DNA of 64,000 nucleotides from assembly GCF_017573505.1 (NCBI RefSeq), contig NZ_JAGEOJ010000015.1, positions 1 through 64,000 of the forward strand, written 5' to 3'. A program made the position numbers and the translations under genes. This DNA comes from Actinomadura barringtoniae. GTDB taxonomy: Bacteria; Actinomycetota; Actinomycetes; Streptosporangiales; Streptosporangiaceae. Below, piece by piece: positions 16,606 through 24,437 of the stretch. Position 1 is the first letter of the stretch. Every line of letters starts with the position of its first letter. A model generated the notes under the pieces. It was not told the DNA's origin, did no database searches, and saw only the letters and a program-made list of their open reading frames with translations.

Positions 16606-18134
16606 CGGGCGATCGACCTCATCACTCGTCCGGTCAGCGTGTACATGGCGGCGACCCATCCCCACAGCAGCAGTGCGGCGAACGTCACCCGGGCGTTGAA
16701 CAGCGCGGCGGTGATCGCGATCAGCGCGAACCGCTCGCCGATGGGCAGCACGATGATCTTCTTGGCCCAATGCAGGGCCCGTACCTGCGACGTCGACCGC
16801 GAGAGGCGCGCGACCAGGCTTCCCCGGTCGCTCGCCTTCTTCTCGGACACCGCCTCGGGCTCGGCCTTCCGGGCCGCCGGGGCGACACCGTCGGCCGCCT
16901 CGTCCCGCGCCGGGGGCGCGAAGACCACGGCGCCCTCGGAGACCAGCCCGTCGTGGGCGGCGGCGACCCGTTCAGGCTCCTTGGCCGCGACGGGCTCGAC
17001 CTCGGCGACCTCGGCGGCTCCCGCTGCTTCCGCCTCGTCCCTGGCGAGGGCTCGCGCGAGGGTCCGGCAGCGCCGGCTGGTGCCGAACGAGAAGTCGATC
17101 ATGTGGCGGACGGTCTGCAGGGCGAGCGCGGCGACCGCCAGCGCCCAGACGTTGCCCGCGTGGACCGAGCTGTCGAACGCGGCGACCGAGGACCCGATCG
17201 CCAGCCCGGCGAAGACCACGTACTCCTTGCCCCGGTCGAACACCGCGTCCAGCCAGGCCCCGAGCGTGCTGAACTGCCGGGTGTAGCGGGCCAGCTGGCC
17301 GTCCACGCAGTCGAAGACGAACGACAGGTAGAACAGCACCGCGCCGATGATCATCCCGGTGCGGGTCCCCGCCGCGAACCACACGGCCGCGACCAGGGCG
17401 ATGCCCATCGAGATCGAGGTGACCATGTTGGGCGTGAGGCCGCGGCCCGCCGCCCAGCGGGCGATGTAGCGGGAGTACGTGCTGACCGCGAACGTCGTGA
17501 AGAAGCCGTCGTCGCCCTTGACCGCGTTGTGCAGCCGGACCTTGTCCTCGTCGACCGCCTCGACGGCCGTGCGCGCCGCGTGCGCTGCCGGGCCGCCGTC
17601 GGCGCGCAGGCACGCCAGGCGCGGGTCCAAGCAGTCGGCGACCGGCGTTCCGAGGTCCGAGCCGAGGCGCGCGACCACGTCGTCGTCGGGGCCGAGCTCC
17701 AGGACGAGCCGTCCGGCGGTGTCGGCGAGCGCGCCGACGCGGGCGGCCGGGACGCGCAGGGCGCCGGGGAAGCCCGTGGCGGGCCCGCGCGCGTCCAGGA
17801 TCAGCCGGGCCAGGAGCTCGGTGCTGACGACCAGGTCGCCGTGCAGGACCACGACGGGCTCGCGCAGCCCCCGCACCAGCCAGGCGATCTCGTTCAGGTC
17901 GCCGGCCGCGTCCTCGGTCTCGATCACGTCGTGGTCGTCCTTGCGCAGCAGGGGCGCGAGATCGGGCCGGGTGACGACGCGGTGGTCCGGTACGTTGAGC
18001 GTGGCCAGCTGGTCGCACAGGCGCGACAGGAGCGTGGGCGCCTCCGGGTCGTCACCGTAGGACAGACCGGCCGTCGGGCCCGGATCGAGGGCCTCCTCGG
18101 TCCGCCCGGTCGCGATGATGATCGCTACGGTCAT
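16602..18134 (-). CDS. Fusion: degenerate nucleotidyltransferase-like domain plus CDP-alcohol phosphotransferase
   Basis: A 510-residue protein. Residues 1-190 look like a worn nucleotidyltransferase: the opening MTVAIIIATG lacks the GxGxRL signature, while VVVLHGDLVVS near 94-104 keeps the strand-Asp pattern. DDGFFTTFAVSTYSRYIARW (208-227) leads to a complete CDP-alcohol phosphotransferase motif: D275, D278-G279, A282-R283, G292, D296, D300. An Ala/Glu-rich linker and a C-terminal membrane pair follow. The layout recalls archaeal/thermophile IPCT-DIPPS fusions that make di-myo-inositol phosphate. GGAGG lies upstream of the ATG. It is the first gene of the 18134-13194 operon and divergent from the cytidylyltransferase at 18252. 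Confidence 0.8.
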   Translation of the reverse strand: MTVAIIIATGRTEEALDPGPTAGLSYGDDPEAPTLLSRLCDQLATLNVPDHRVVTRPDLAPLLRKDDHDVIETEDAAGDLNEIAWLVRGLREPVVVLHGDLVVSTELLARLILDARGPATGFPGALRVPAARVGALADTAGRLVLELGPDDDVVARLGSDLGTPVADCLDPRLACLRADGGPAAHAARTAVEAVDEDKVRLHNAVKGDDGFFTTFAVSTYSRYIARWAAGRGLTPNMVTSISMGIALVAAVWFAAGTRTGMIIGAVLFYLSFVFDCVDGQLARYTRQFSTLGAWLDAVFDRGKEYVVFAGLAIGSSVAAFDSSVHAGNVWALAVAALALQTVRHMIDFSFGTSRRCRTLARALARDEAEAAGAAEVAEVEPVAAKEPERVAAAHDGLVSEGAVVFAPPARDEAADGVAPAARKAEPEAVSEKKASDRGSLVARLSRSTSQVRALHWAKKIIVLPIGERFALIAITAALFNARVTFAALLLWGWVAAMYTLTGRVMRSIAR

Positions 18135-18173
18135 CGGCGCCTCCGGTCGCTCGGGACATGCGGGACAAGGGTG

Positions 18174-18185
18174 CGCACGCGTGCG
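18174..18185. promoter_or_regulatory. 12-bp palindrome in divergent promoter region
   Basis: CGCACGCGTGCG is a perfect palindrome in the 117-base gap between the divergent genes starting at 18134 and 18252. It could be an operator serving both directions. A chance match is possible in such GC-rich DNA. Confidence 0.3.
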
Positions 18186-18251
18186 GAACGTGCGGATCGT
18201 TGCTCAGCGTAGCGGCTTGAACACGTTATGAAGGGGAAAGGGACCACGACG

Positions 18252-18962
18252 ATGCGGACGGTCGCGGTGGTACTGGCGGGCGGCGTCGGGACGCGGATGG
18301 GCTCGGAACTGCCCAAACAGCTGATCGAGGTGGGGGGCCGGCCGATCCTGGCGCACGCGGTCGCCGCGTTCGACGCGCATCCGGCGATCGACGAGGTGCT
18401 GGTCGTCATGGCCGGGGCGCACCTGCGCACGGCGGCGGCGATCACGGCGCCGTTCCGCAAGGTCTCCGGCGTGGTCGAGGGCGGCGTGACGCGCACCGCG
18501 TCGACGGTCGCCGCGCTCACCGCGATGGCGGAACGTCCCGACGACACGCGCGTGCTCTTCCACGACGCGGCCCGCCCGTTCGTGGACGCCGGGGTGATCG
18601 ACCGGGTGCTGAACGGGCTGACGGCGCACGAGGCGGTCGCGGTGGGCCTGCCCACCTCCGACACGGTCGTCGCGGTCGCGGACGGCCTGGTCGCCTCGAT
18701 GCCGCCGCGGGCGACGCTCTTCCGCTTCCAGACCCCGCAGGGCTTCCGGCTCGGCACGCTCCGCAAGGCGTACGAACTGGCCCTCGCCGACCCGGCGCTG
18801 ACCGCCACCGACGACTGCGGGATCGTGCACCGCTACCTGCCGGACGTGCCCATCCGGGTCGTGGAGGGCAGCGAGCGCAACCTCAAGGTCACCCACCCCC
18901 TGGACATCGTCGTCGCCGAGCACCTGGCGGCCGGCGCCCCCGACACTGCGGAGAACATGTGA
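18252..18962 (+). CDS. IspD/TarI-type cytidylyltransferase
   Basis: A 236-residue nucleotidyltransferase. VVLAGGVGTRMGSELPKQ at 6-23 is the IspD/TarI signature (GxGxRMxxxxPKQ). LFHDAARPFVD, TSDTVVAV and FRFQTPQGFRL follow in family order, with TDDCGIV near the end. IspD makes CDP-methylerythritol in isoprenoid synthesis, while TarI makes CDP-ribitol for wall teichoic acid. Placement beside a glycerophosphodiesterase and CDP-alcohol phosphotransferases, with no ispF, favours a polyol phosphate, but ispD is not excluded. The ATG at 18252 is chosen because GGGA lies 8 bases before it. ATG 18228 has no site. Confidence 0.82.
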   Translation: MRTVAVVLAGGVGTRMGSELPKQLIEVGGRPILAHAVAAFDAHPAIDEVLVVMAGAHLRTAAAITAPFRKVSGVVEGGVTRTASTVAALTAMAERPDDTRVLFHDAARPFVDAGVIDRVLNGLTAHEAVAVGLPTSDTVVAVADGLVASMPPRATLFRFQTPQGFRLGTLRKAYELALADPALTATDDCGIVHRYLPDVPIRVVEGSERNLKVTHPLDIVVAEHLAAGAPDTAENM

Positions 18963-19732
18963 TCTTCGACGACAGGCCCGCCGTCATCGGCCACCGCGGC
19001 TCGGGATCGGGCGAGATCGCCCTCCCCGGCTCCACCGAGGAGGACCCTCGGACGGTCACCGAGAACACCGTCGACTCGATGCTCGCGGCCGTCGCGGCGG
19101 GCGCGTCCTGGGTCGAGATCGACGTGACCCGTACGGCCGACGACGCGCTGGTGCTGCGGCACGACCCGACCACCCCCGACGGCGCGTTCCTCATCGACCG
19201 GCCCGCCGGGGGCACCGGCCTGCACCGGCTGGAGGAGGTCTTCGAGGTGCTGCCGCCCGAGGTCGCGGTGGACGTGGACGTGAAGACGATCCTGGAGGAC
19301 GCGGTCGACGACCCGTCCCGGCGTACGGGGGCGCTGCTGGCGCCGATCCTGCGCCGCGAGGCCGAACGCCGCCGGCTGCTGGTCACCTCGTTCGACCCGT
19401 CGCTGCTGCTCGGGCTTCAGGACGAGCTGCCGGGCGTGCCGCTCGGGCTGCTGACCTGGCTGCGCTTCCCGCTGTGGCACGGAGTTCCCGCGGCCGCGGG
19501 CATGGGCTTCCAGGTGATCGCCGTGCACACGGGCTCATGCGGCTTCGACCACCCCGACACGCGGCTCCGGCCCCTGGAGCAGTGCGTGGACGTCGCCCAC
19601 AAGGCCGGACTGGAGTTCGTCGCCTGGTGCCCGACGCCCGAGGCCGCCCCGGACTACGTGGCGGCGGGCGTGGACGCCATGGTCGTCAACGACGTCCCCG
19701 GCGTCGTGAGCGCGCTCAGCGACCTCTCCTGA
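18959..19732 (+). CDS. Glycerophosphodiester phosphodiesterase
   Basis: A 257-residue GDPD-family TIM-barrel enzyme without a signal peptide. GHRGSG (catalytic His12, Arg13), TENTVDSM, EIDVTRTADDALVLRHDPTT (metal ligands Glu/Asp and the second His), and late VNDVP are in family order. It cleaves glycerophosphodiesters to sn-glycerol phosphate plus alcohol. The GTG start overlaps the TGA of the cytidylyltransferase gene, so the two are translationally coupled. That ties it to the neighbouring polyol-phosphate genes, perhaps recycling polymer or lipid headgroups. It acts in the cytosol judging by the lack of an export signal. Confidence 0.9.
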   Translation: MIFDDRPAVIGHRGSGSGEIALPGSTEEDPRTVTENTVDSMLAAVAAGASWVEIDVTRTADDALVLRHDPTTPDGAFLIDRPAGGTGLHRLEEVFEVLPPEVAVDVDVKTILEDAVDDPSRRTGALLAPILRREAERRRLLVTSFDPSLLLGLQDELPGVPLGLLTWLRFPLWHGVPAAAGMGFQVIAVHTGSCGFDHPDTRLRPLEQCVDVAHKAGLEFVAWCPTPEAAPDYVAAGVDAMVVNDVPGVVSALSDLS

Positions 19733-19759
19733 GCGCGTCCGGCGCTCGCCCAGGCGCCC

Positions 19760-20617
19760 TCAGCGATCTCCCTTGAGGTCGTCCCCGCCGTACATCTGGG
19801 TCCACTCTCCGGGCTCGCCGGCGTCGCTCTGAGAGGGCTTCGGCTTGGCGCCACCGGCCGGCGGCGGCGAGTCCGACGGGCTGCCGTCGCTGAACGGGAC
19901 GGCGCCCGAACGCGGCTGCTGCGAGCCACCCGGCTGCCCCGGCGAACCGCCCGGAGACTCGTACGGCCTGGGCGGCTCGTAGGGCTGGGACGGCCCGTAA
20001 GGAGGCGGCGCCGCCGAGCCCGGCGCGTTGCCGTACGAACGGGGCGGAGCGCCTTGGCCGGCCGCGTAGGGCGGCTGCGGCATCTGGTCCCGGCCGTACA
20101 TCGGCGCGGGCGCGGGCGGACCGGCGGGCGCGGGCGGCGGCGACGCGGAGACGCCGTAGCGCGCGGCCTGTGCCGCCACGGGCGCGCCCGAGGGGCGCCA
20201 GCGCGACGGGATCACCGAGGCCAGCAGGAGGATCAGCCCGATCAGCAGCGGGATCCCCATCGGCGACAGGGTCAGGTTGGCCAGGTCGTACTTGTCCGGC
20301 AGGTCGGGCATCTTGTCCGCGGTCCACACCGGCTTGATCAGCCAGGGCAGCCCGTACAGCGTGAGCGCCAGGCCCGGGATCAGCGAGGCGACCGGCGAGA
20401 TCCGCGAGCCCACCAGGATCGCGATCACCGCGGCCACCACGAAGAAGACCACGATCGCGACGATCCCCTCGGACCCGATCTTGTCGCGGAACTGGACCAG
20501 CGTGATCTGCCGGTTCCTCAGCACCCGTTCGGTCCCGAAGAGCAACCCGGCGTAGATCACCGCCGTCGCGATCAGCCCGACGACCACGCCGAGGCCGTGA
20601 CGTGCACCGTTGGACAT
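19760..20617 (-). CDS. Membrane protein with Pro/Tyr-rich cytoplasmic tail
   Basis: A 285-residue protein with four membrane spans in the first 140 residues, then a long Pro/Gly/Tyr/Ser-rich tail ending GEWTQMYGGDDLKGDR. The ATG at 20617 has AGGAGG 5 bases upstream; an in-frame GTG two codons earlier is less likely. The tail motif EWTQMYGG resembles EWTEAYGK in the small protein at 10813-11160, and may be a shared interaction motif. No enzymatic motif is seen. It faces the GDPD gene tail to tail with 27 bases between them. Confidence 0.75.
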   Translation of the reverse strand: MSNGARHGLGVVVGLIATAVIYAGLLFGTERVLRNRQITLVQFRDKIGSEGIVAIVVFFVVAAVIAILVGSRISPVASLIPGLALTLYGLPWLIKPVWTADKMPDLPDKYDLANLTLSPMGIPLLIGLILLLASVIPSRWRPSGAPVAAQAARYGVSASPPPAPAGPPAPAPMYGRDQMPQPPYAAGQGAPPRSYGNAPGSAAPPPYGPSQPYEPPRPYESPGGSPGQPGGSQQPRSGAVPFSDGSPSDSPPPAGGAKPKPSQSDAGEPGEWTQMYGGDDLKGDR

Positions 20618-20702
20618 GACCACCTCCTACCCTGGCCGGCGGCATGATCCACCGACCTCATCCTGAGACGTGCCCAGGACCAGCAGGGTTCAAGAGGATT
20701 GT

Positions 20703-21719
20703 TCAGGATTTGGCCGGTGTCGGCTGGCCGAGCCCGGGCGGGCTGGTCAGGAACCCGACACCCCAGGAGACGTGCATGGTCGCGAAAACGAACGGCAGCC
20801 GGATCCAGGCCGACACCGGCAGACCGCGGCCCTCCATGGCCGCGCCGCCCACCATGGCCAGCAGGTAGCCGCCCGGCAGGATCCACCCCGGCCAGAAGCC
20901 GAACGCCCCGGCCACGATCCCGGCGGCCATCGCCAGCACCGCCAGCGGCGGCGCCAGGTAGCGCAGGTTGAGCGTGCCCTGGTGCTCGCGGCCGACGACC
21001 CGGCGCCAGCGGCCGGTGTGGAAGTACTGCTTGGCGAGGGCGCGCAGCGTCGGGCGGGGCCGGTAGGTGACCCGCATCCGGGGCGTGAAGAACACCTTGC
21101 CGCCGCTCTGGCGGATCCGGTGGTTCATCTCCCAGTCCTGGGCGCGCACGAACGTCTCGTCGTAGCCGCCGACCCGTTCCAGCGCGCTGCGCCGGAACGT
21201 GCCGAGGTAGACGGTCTCGACCTCGCCCGCCTCGCCGCCGGTGTGGAAGCGGGCGTTGCCGACGCCGAGCTTGGAGGTCATCGCGCGCGCCACGGCCTGC
21301 TCGAACGGGGTGATCCCCTCGGCGGCCATGATCCCGCCGACGTTGTCGGCGCCGGTCTCCTCCATCGTCTCGACCGCGGCCCGGACATAGTCGGCGGGCA
21401 GCAGCGAGTGGCCGTCCACCCGCACGATGATCGAGTACTGCGAGGACTTGATCGCGATGTTGAGGCCCTGCGGGGTACGGCCCGTCGGGTTGGCCACCAC
21501 GACGATGCGCGGATCGTCGGCGGCCATCTTCTGGGCGATCTCGTCGGTGTGGTCGCGGGACGGGCCGAGGGCCAGCACCAGCTCCATCTCGCCCGGATAG
21601 TCCTGGCTCAGGATGCGCCGCACGGCGTCGGTCAGATGCCGTTCCTCGTTGAGGACGGGCATCACGACGGAGACCGCGGGCCAGGTGCGGTCGGACTCGG
21701 GCTGCTGGGCGCCTGTCAT
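20703..21719 (-). CDS. GT2-family glycosyltransferase, membrane-anchored
   Basis: A 338-residue GT2 enzyme. VSVVMPVLNEERHL opens the GT-A domain, RVDGHS is the donor DxD-like site, and FVRAQDWEMNHRIR is the catalytic base/acceptor region with the ED(W) pattern replaced by QDWEMN. Two or three hydrophobic segments follow at the C-terminus (LAVLAMAAGIVAGAFG, GYLLAMVGGAAM). This is like the succinoglycan-type transferases acting at the inner membrane. Starts at 21719 (MTGAQQPESDRTWPAV) and 21749 are both weak. It is divergent from the LCP gene, consistent with making a glycan that LCP attaches. Confidence 0.84.
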   Translation of the reverse strand: MTGAQQPESDRTWPAVSVVMPVLNEERHLTDAVRRILSQDYPGEMELVLALGPSRDHTDEIAQKMAADDPRIVVVANPTGRTPQGLNIAIKSSQYSIIVRVDGHSLLPADYVRAAVETMEETGADNVGGIMAAEGITPFEQAVARAMTSKLGVGNARFHTGGEAGEVETVYLGTFRRSALERVGGYDETFVRAQDWEMNHRIRQSGGKVFFTPRMRVTYRPRPTLRALAKQYFHTGRWRRVVGREHQGTLNLRYLAPPLAVLAMAAGIVAGAFGFWPGWILPGGYLLAMVGGAAMEGRGLPVSAWIRLPFVFATMHVSWGVGFLTSPPGLGQPTPAKS

Positions 21720-21998
21720 CGGGCTCTGCGCATGGGGAGACGATTTCATTCCGGTGCTCGCGGACCGGCCGGACCGTCGCCGACCTGCCACTTCCTTCCT
21801 CTCGCCGCCAAGTCTGTGACGCAGCTCACCACGCCCGGAGAGGGCGTGCCCGCCGGGGAGGAGGTCAAGACGGCGCCACGTTACTCCAAGGACACGAGTC
21901 CGAGGTAGCGAACAGACGGGTGTCCCCCACTTTATGGTGGTGGGAATGCGCGCCGGACGCCGCGCGATCGACGGGACTCGGGAGGGGCGACCGCCAGG

Positions 21999-23711
21999 AT
22001 GGCTGACGACGGGCACGGCACCGGCGGGGACGCCGATCCGTTCGAGCGTTACTTCCGCCCGCGCCCCGGCGGGGCGGGCGGCGAGCCCGGCTCGGCCGGT
22101 CCCGGCGGCTCGGGCTCGGGCTCGGGCGGTTCCGGCGCCGACGACGACATCGAGGGCGTGACCGTCGACGGCGTCCCGTCACCGCGGGTGACGGTCGACA
22201 CGCCGCGCGGGCCCCGGCGTCCCGGCCGCGAGCTCAGCCCGCGGGCGGCGATGAGCGCCCGGCGCCAGCGCCGCTTCCTCATGATCACCGGAACGGTGTC
22301 GGCGTTCGTGCTGCTGACCTCCGGCGGCGCCTGGGCGTTCCAGAACTACGTGACCGGCGCCATCGACAAGGTCAAGGTCGGCGGCCTGGGCAAGGACAAG
22401 GAGGCGCCGAAGGGCGCCATGACCATCCTGGTCGCTGGCGTGGACCGCCGCGAGGGGCTCACCAGGGCCCAGCAGAAGGCCGCCAAGCTCGGCCACGACC
22501 CGGGCGAGCGCTCCGACACGATGATGCTGGTGCACGTGTCGCGCAACCACGACAAGGTCACGGTGGTCAACCTTCCCCGCGACTCGTACGTGACGATCCC
22601 CGCTCACAAGTCCAACGGCTCGGAGCCCGGCGGCAAGGGCGCCTCGATCCCGTCCCGCTACGGCAAGCTGACCTGGGCCTACCAGTTCGGCGGCCGCGAC
22701 CTCATGGTCGACACGATCAAGCGCGCCACCGGCGTGTCCATCGACCACCTGATCGAGGTCAACTTCTACGGCTTCGTCAACATGGTCGACTCGCTCGGCG
22801 GCGTGGACGTCTGCTCCGAGCAGCCCGTCGACGACCCGAAGAGCGGCCTCAAGCTGCCGCCGGGCAAGTCCCACCTCGACGGTCTGAAGGCCCTGGCGTT
22901 CGCCCGCGCCCGCTACACCCTCACCGGCGGCAGCGACCTCGGCCGCATCGACCGGCAGCAGCAGTTCATGTCCGCGATGATGAAGCAGGCCCTCAGCAGC
23001 AAGACGCTGAGCGACCCGGTGAAGTCGACCAAGTTCCTGAACGCCGCGCTGAAGTCGCTGACCGTCGACGAGAAGCTCGGCAAGGACCTGCCCAAACTGG
23101 CCGACCAGATGAAGGACCTGTCGACCGACAACGTCACCTTCGCCAAGGTCCCGCTCTCCAACCCCGGCTACAACGCGATGCTGTGGAACGGCTCGACGCC
23201 GCAGTCCACCGTTCTGTGGGACCAGAGCAAGGCGCACGACCTCTTCGGCAAGATCAGGCGCGACCAGTCCGTCACCGACGCGCCCAAGCCGAGCGCCAGC
23301 CCGACCCAGCCGGACAAGAACGCCCCGACCGTCGCCCCGTCCGACATCACGGTCTCGGTCCGCAACGCCGTCGGCACGCCCCGCCTGGCCGCCAAGGCCG
23401 CCGGCGACCTCAGCGACGCCGGCTTCCGCGCCTCGGTGATCCCGGGTACGGCCCGCCGCGGGCTGAAGACCACCACCATCCAGTACGGCCCGGGCCGCGA
23501 GGACTCCGCCAAGACCCTCGCCGCCGCCCTGCCCGGCGCCAAGCTGAAGGAGGTCGACTCCCTCGGCTCGCGCGTCCAGGTCCTGGTCGGCAGCGACTGG
23601 AACGGCGCCAAGAAGGTCAAGGTCCACAAGCCCGCCGGCTCCGACTCGGGCTCCGGTTCGTCCGGCAGCAAGATCGAGACCGGTACCGCCACCCAGAAGC
23701 TCTGCAAGTAA
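21999..23711 (+). CDS. LytR-CpsA-Psr (LCP) family cell-wall ligase
   Basis: A 570-residue LCP protein. A long acidic Gly/Ser-rich cytoplasmic region (1-90) precedes one membrane span at about 93-114. The LCP catalytic domain follows, with GERSDTMMLVHV, NLPRDSYVTIP (catalytic Arg), LAFARARYTLTGGSDLGRIDRQQQF. A Thr/Pro linker leads to a LytR_C domain (ITVSVRNAVGTPRLA onward). LCP enzymes transfer lipid-linked glycopolymers to peptidoglycan or arabinogalactan outside the membrane. GGGAGGGG lies somewhat far (about 13 bases) from the ATG. It caps the 12-23.7 kb polymer region and is the likely attachment step. Confidence 0.9.
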   Translation: MADDGHGTGGDADPFERYFRPRPGGAGGEPGSAGPGGSGSGSGGSGADDDIEGVTVDGVPSPRVTVDTPRGPRRPGRELSPRAAMSARRQRRFLMITGTVSAFVLLTSGGAWAFQNYVTGAIDKVKVGGLGKDKEAPKGAMTILVAGVDRREGLTRAQQKAAKLGHDPGERSDTMMLVHVSRNHDKVTVVNLPRDSYVTIPAHKSNGSEPGGKGASIPSRYGKLTWAYQFGGRDLMVDTIKRATGVSIDHLIEVNFYGFVNMVDSLGGVDVCSEQPVDDPKSGLKLPPGKSHLDGLKALAFARARYTLTGGSDLGRIDRQQQFMSAMMKQALSSKTLSDPVKSTKFLNAALKSLTVDEKLGKDLPKLADQMKDLSTDNVTFAKVPLSNPGYNAMLWNGSTPQSTVLWDQSKAHDLFGKIRRDQSVTDAPKPSASPTQPDKNAPTVAPSDITVSVRNAVGTPRLAAKAAGDLSDAGFRASVIPGTARRGLKTTTIQYGPGREDSAKTLAAALPGAKLKEVDSLGSRVQVLVGSDWNGAKKVKVHKPAGSDSGSGSSGSKIETGTATQKLCK

Positions 23712-23716
23712 CGGAG

Positions 23717-23764
23717 CTCCGCACGTGACTCCGCACGTGACCCCGCAAGCGACTCCGTAAGCGA
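23717..23764 (+). repeat. Four 12-bp tandem repeats after the LCP stop
   Basis: Two exact copies of CTCCGCACGTGA (23717-23728, 23729-23740) are followed by two diverged copies (CCCCGCAAGCGA, CTCCGTAAGCGA). The array starts 6 bases after the LCP stop codon and ends about 80 bases before the next ribosome site. Confidence 0.75.
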
Positions 23765-23847
23765 CCCGTCGCGGGAAAGCCTTCCGGGGCTGGTGCGAAG
23801 TGTCGGTGTAAGCCGATCATTTCCCCCACCCCCAGGAGGCTGACCGC

Positions 23848-23868
23848 ATGACGGAGAAACGGCCTTGA
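23848..23868 (+). CDS. Six-codon leader ORF overlapping the sigma-factor start
   Basis: ATG ACG GAG AAA CGG CCT TGA encodes MTEKRP. AGGAGG at 23834-23839 is spaced 8 bases from this ATG, the best ribosome site in the area, and the TGA overlaps the TTG start of the sigma factor as TTGA. This would couple sigma-factor translation to the leader. Alternatively, the main gene may have lost its original frame. Confidence 0.45.
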   Translation: MTEKRP

Positions 23869-24437
23869 GCGCCGGTGTGGACGAGCGGGCGACCGACACC
23901 GAGCTCGCCTGCCGCTTCAAGCGGGATCCCGAGGAGTTCCACGCCGTCTACGACCGGTACCACCGGGCGGTCTACCTGTACGTGGCCGGGCGCCTGGACG
24001 TGCAGGCCGCCGACGACCTCGCCGCCGAGACGTTCCTCATCGCGTTCGGGCGGCGCGACCGCTTCGACCCCGAGCGCGGCGAGCTGCGGCCCTGGCTGTT
24101 CGGCATCGCCACCAACCTGGTCGCCAGGCACCGCCGCAAGGAGGCCCAGCACTACCGGGCGCTGGCCCGCCGCCCGCGCGAGCAGGAGATCGACAGCCAC
24201 GAGAACCGCGTCGTCACCTCGGTGGCCGCCCAGCGCATGCAGCCGCAGCTCGCACTCGCCCTGACCAGGCTCACCCGTGGCGAACGCGACGTCGTCCTGC
24301 TCATGGCCCTCGCGCAGCTGACGCACGAGGAGATCGCCGAGGCGCTCGGCATCTCGTACGGAACGGTCGGCTCCCGGCTCAGCCGCGCCCGCAAGAAGCT
24401 CAGGCCCGCCATCGACAAGGAGGCATTCCATGGATGA
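23865..24437 (+). CDS. ECF-type RNA polymerase sigma factor
   Basis: A 190-residue two-domain sigma factor. Region 2 covers about residues 24-95 (YDRYHRAVYLYVAGRL, ADDLAAETFLIAFGRRDRF, RPWLFGIATNLVARHRR). Region 4 covers 125-180 (LALTRLTRGERDVVLLMAL, THEEIAEALGISYGTVGSRLSRARKKL). The proposed TTG start has GGAG 8 bases upstream; GTG 23877 is an alternative. Its end overlaps the next gene by 8 bases, so the downstream membrane protein is likely its cognate partner. The promoter class recognised cannot be read from the sequence. Confidence 0.87.
   Translation: MSAGVDERATDTELACRFKRDPEEFHAVYDRYHRAVYLYVAGRLDVQAADDLAAETFLIAFGRRDRFDPERGELRPWLFGIATNLVARHRRKEAQHYRALARRPREQEIDSHENRVVTSVAAQRMQPQLALALTRLTRGERDVVLLMALAQLTHEEIAEALGISYGTVGSRLSRARKKLRPAIDKEAFHG

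Noticed and set aside
18252..18962. Assignment as the housekeeping ispD
   Set aside because: Motifs allow it, but no ispF is adjacent and the context is polyol-phosphate genes, so no symbol was given.
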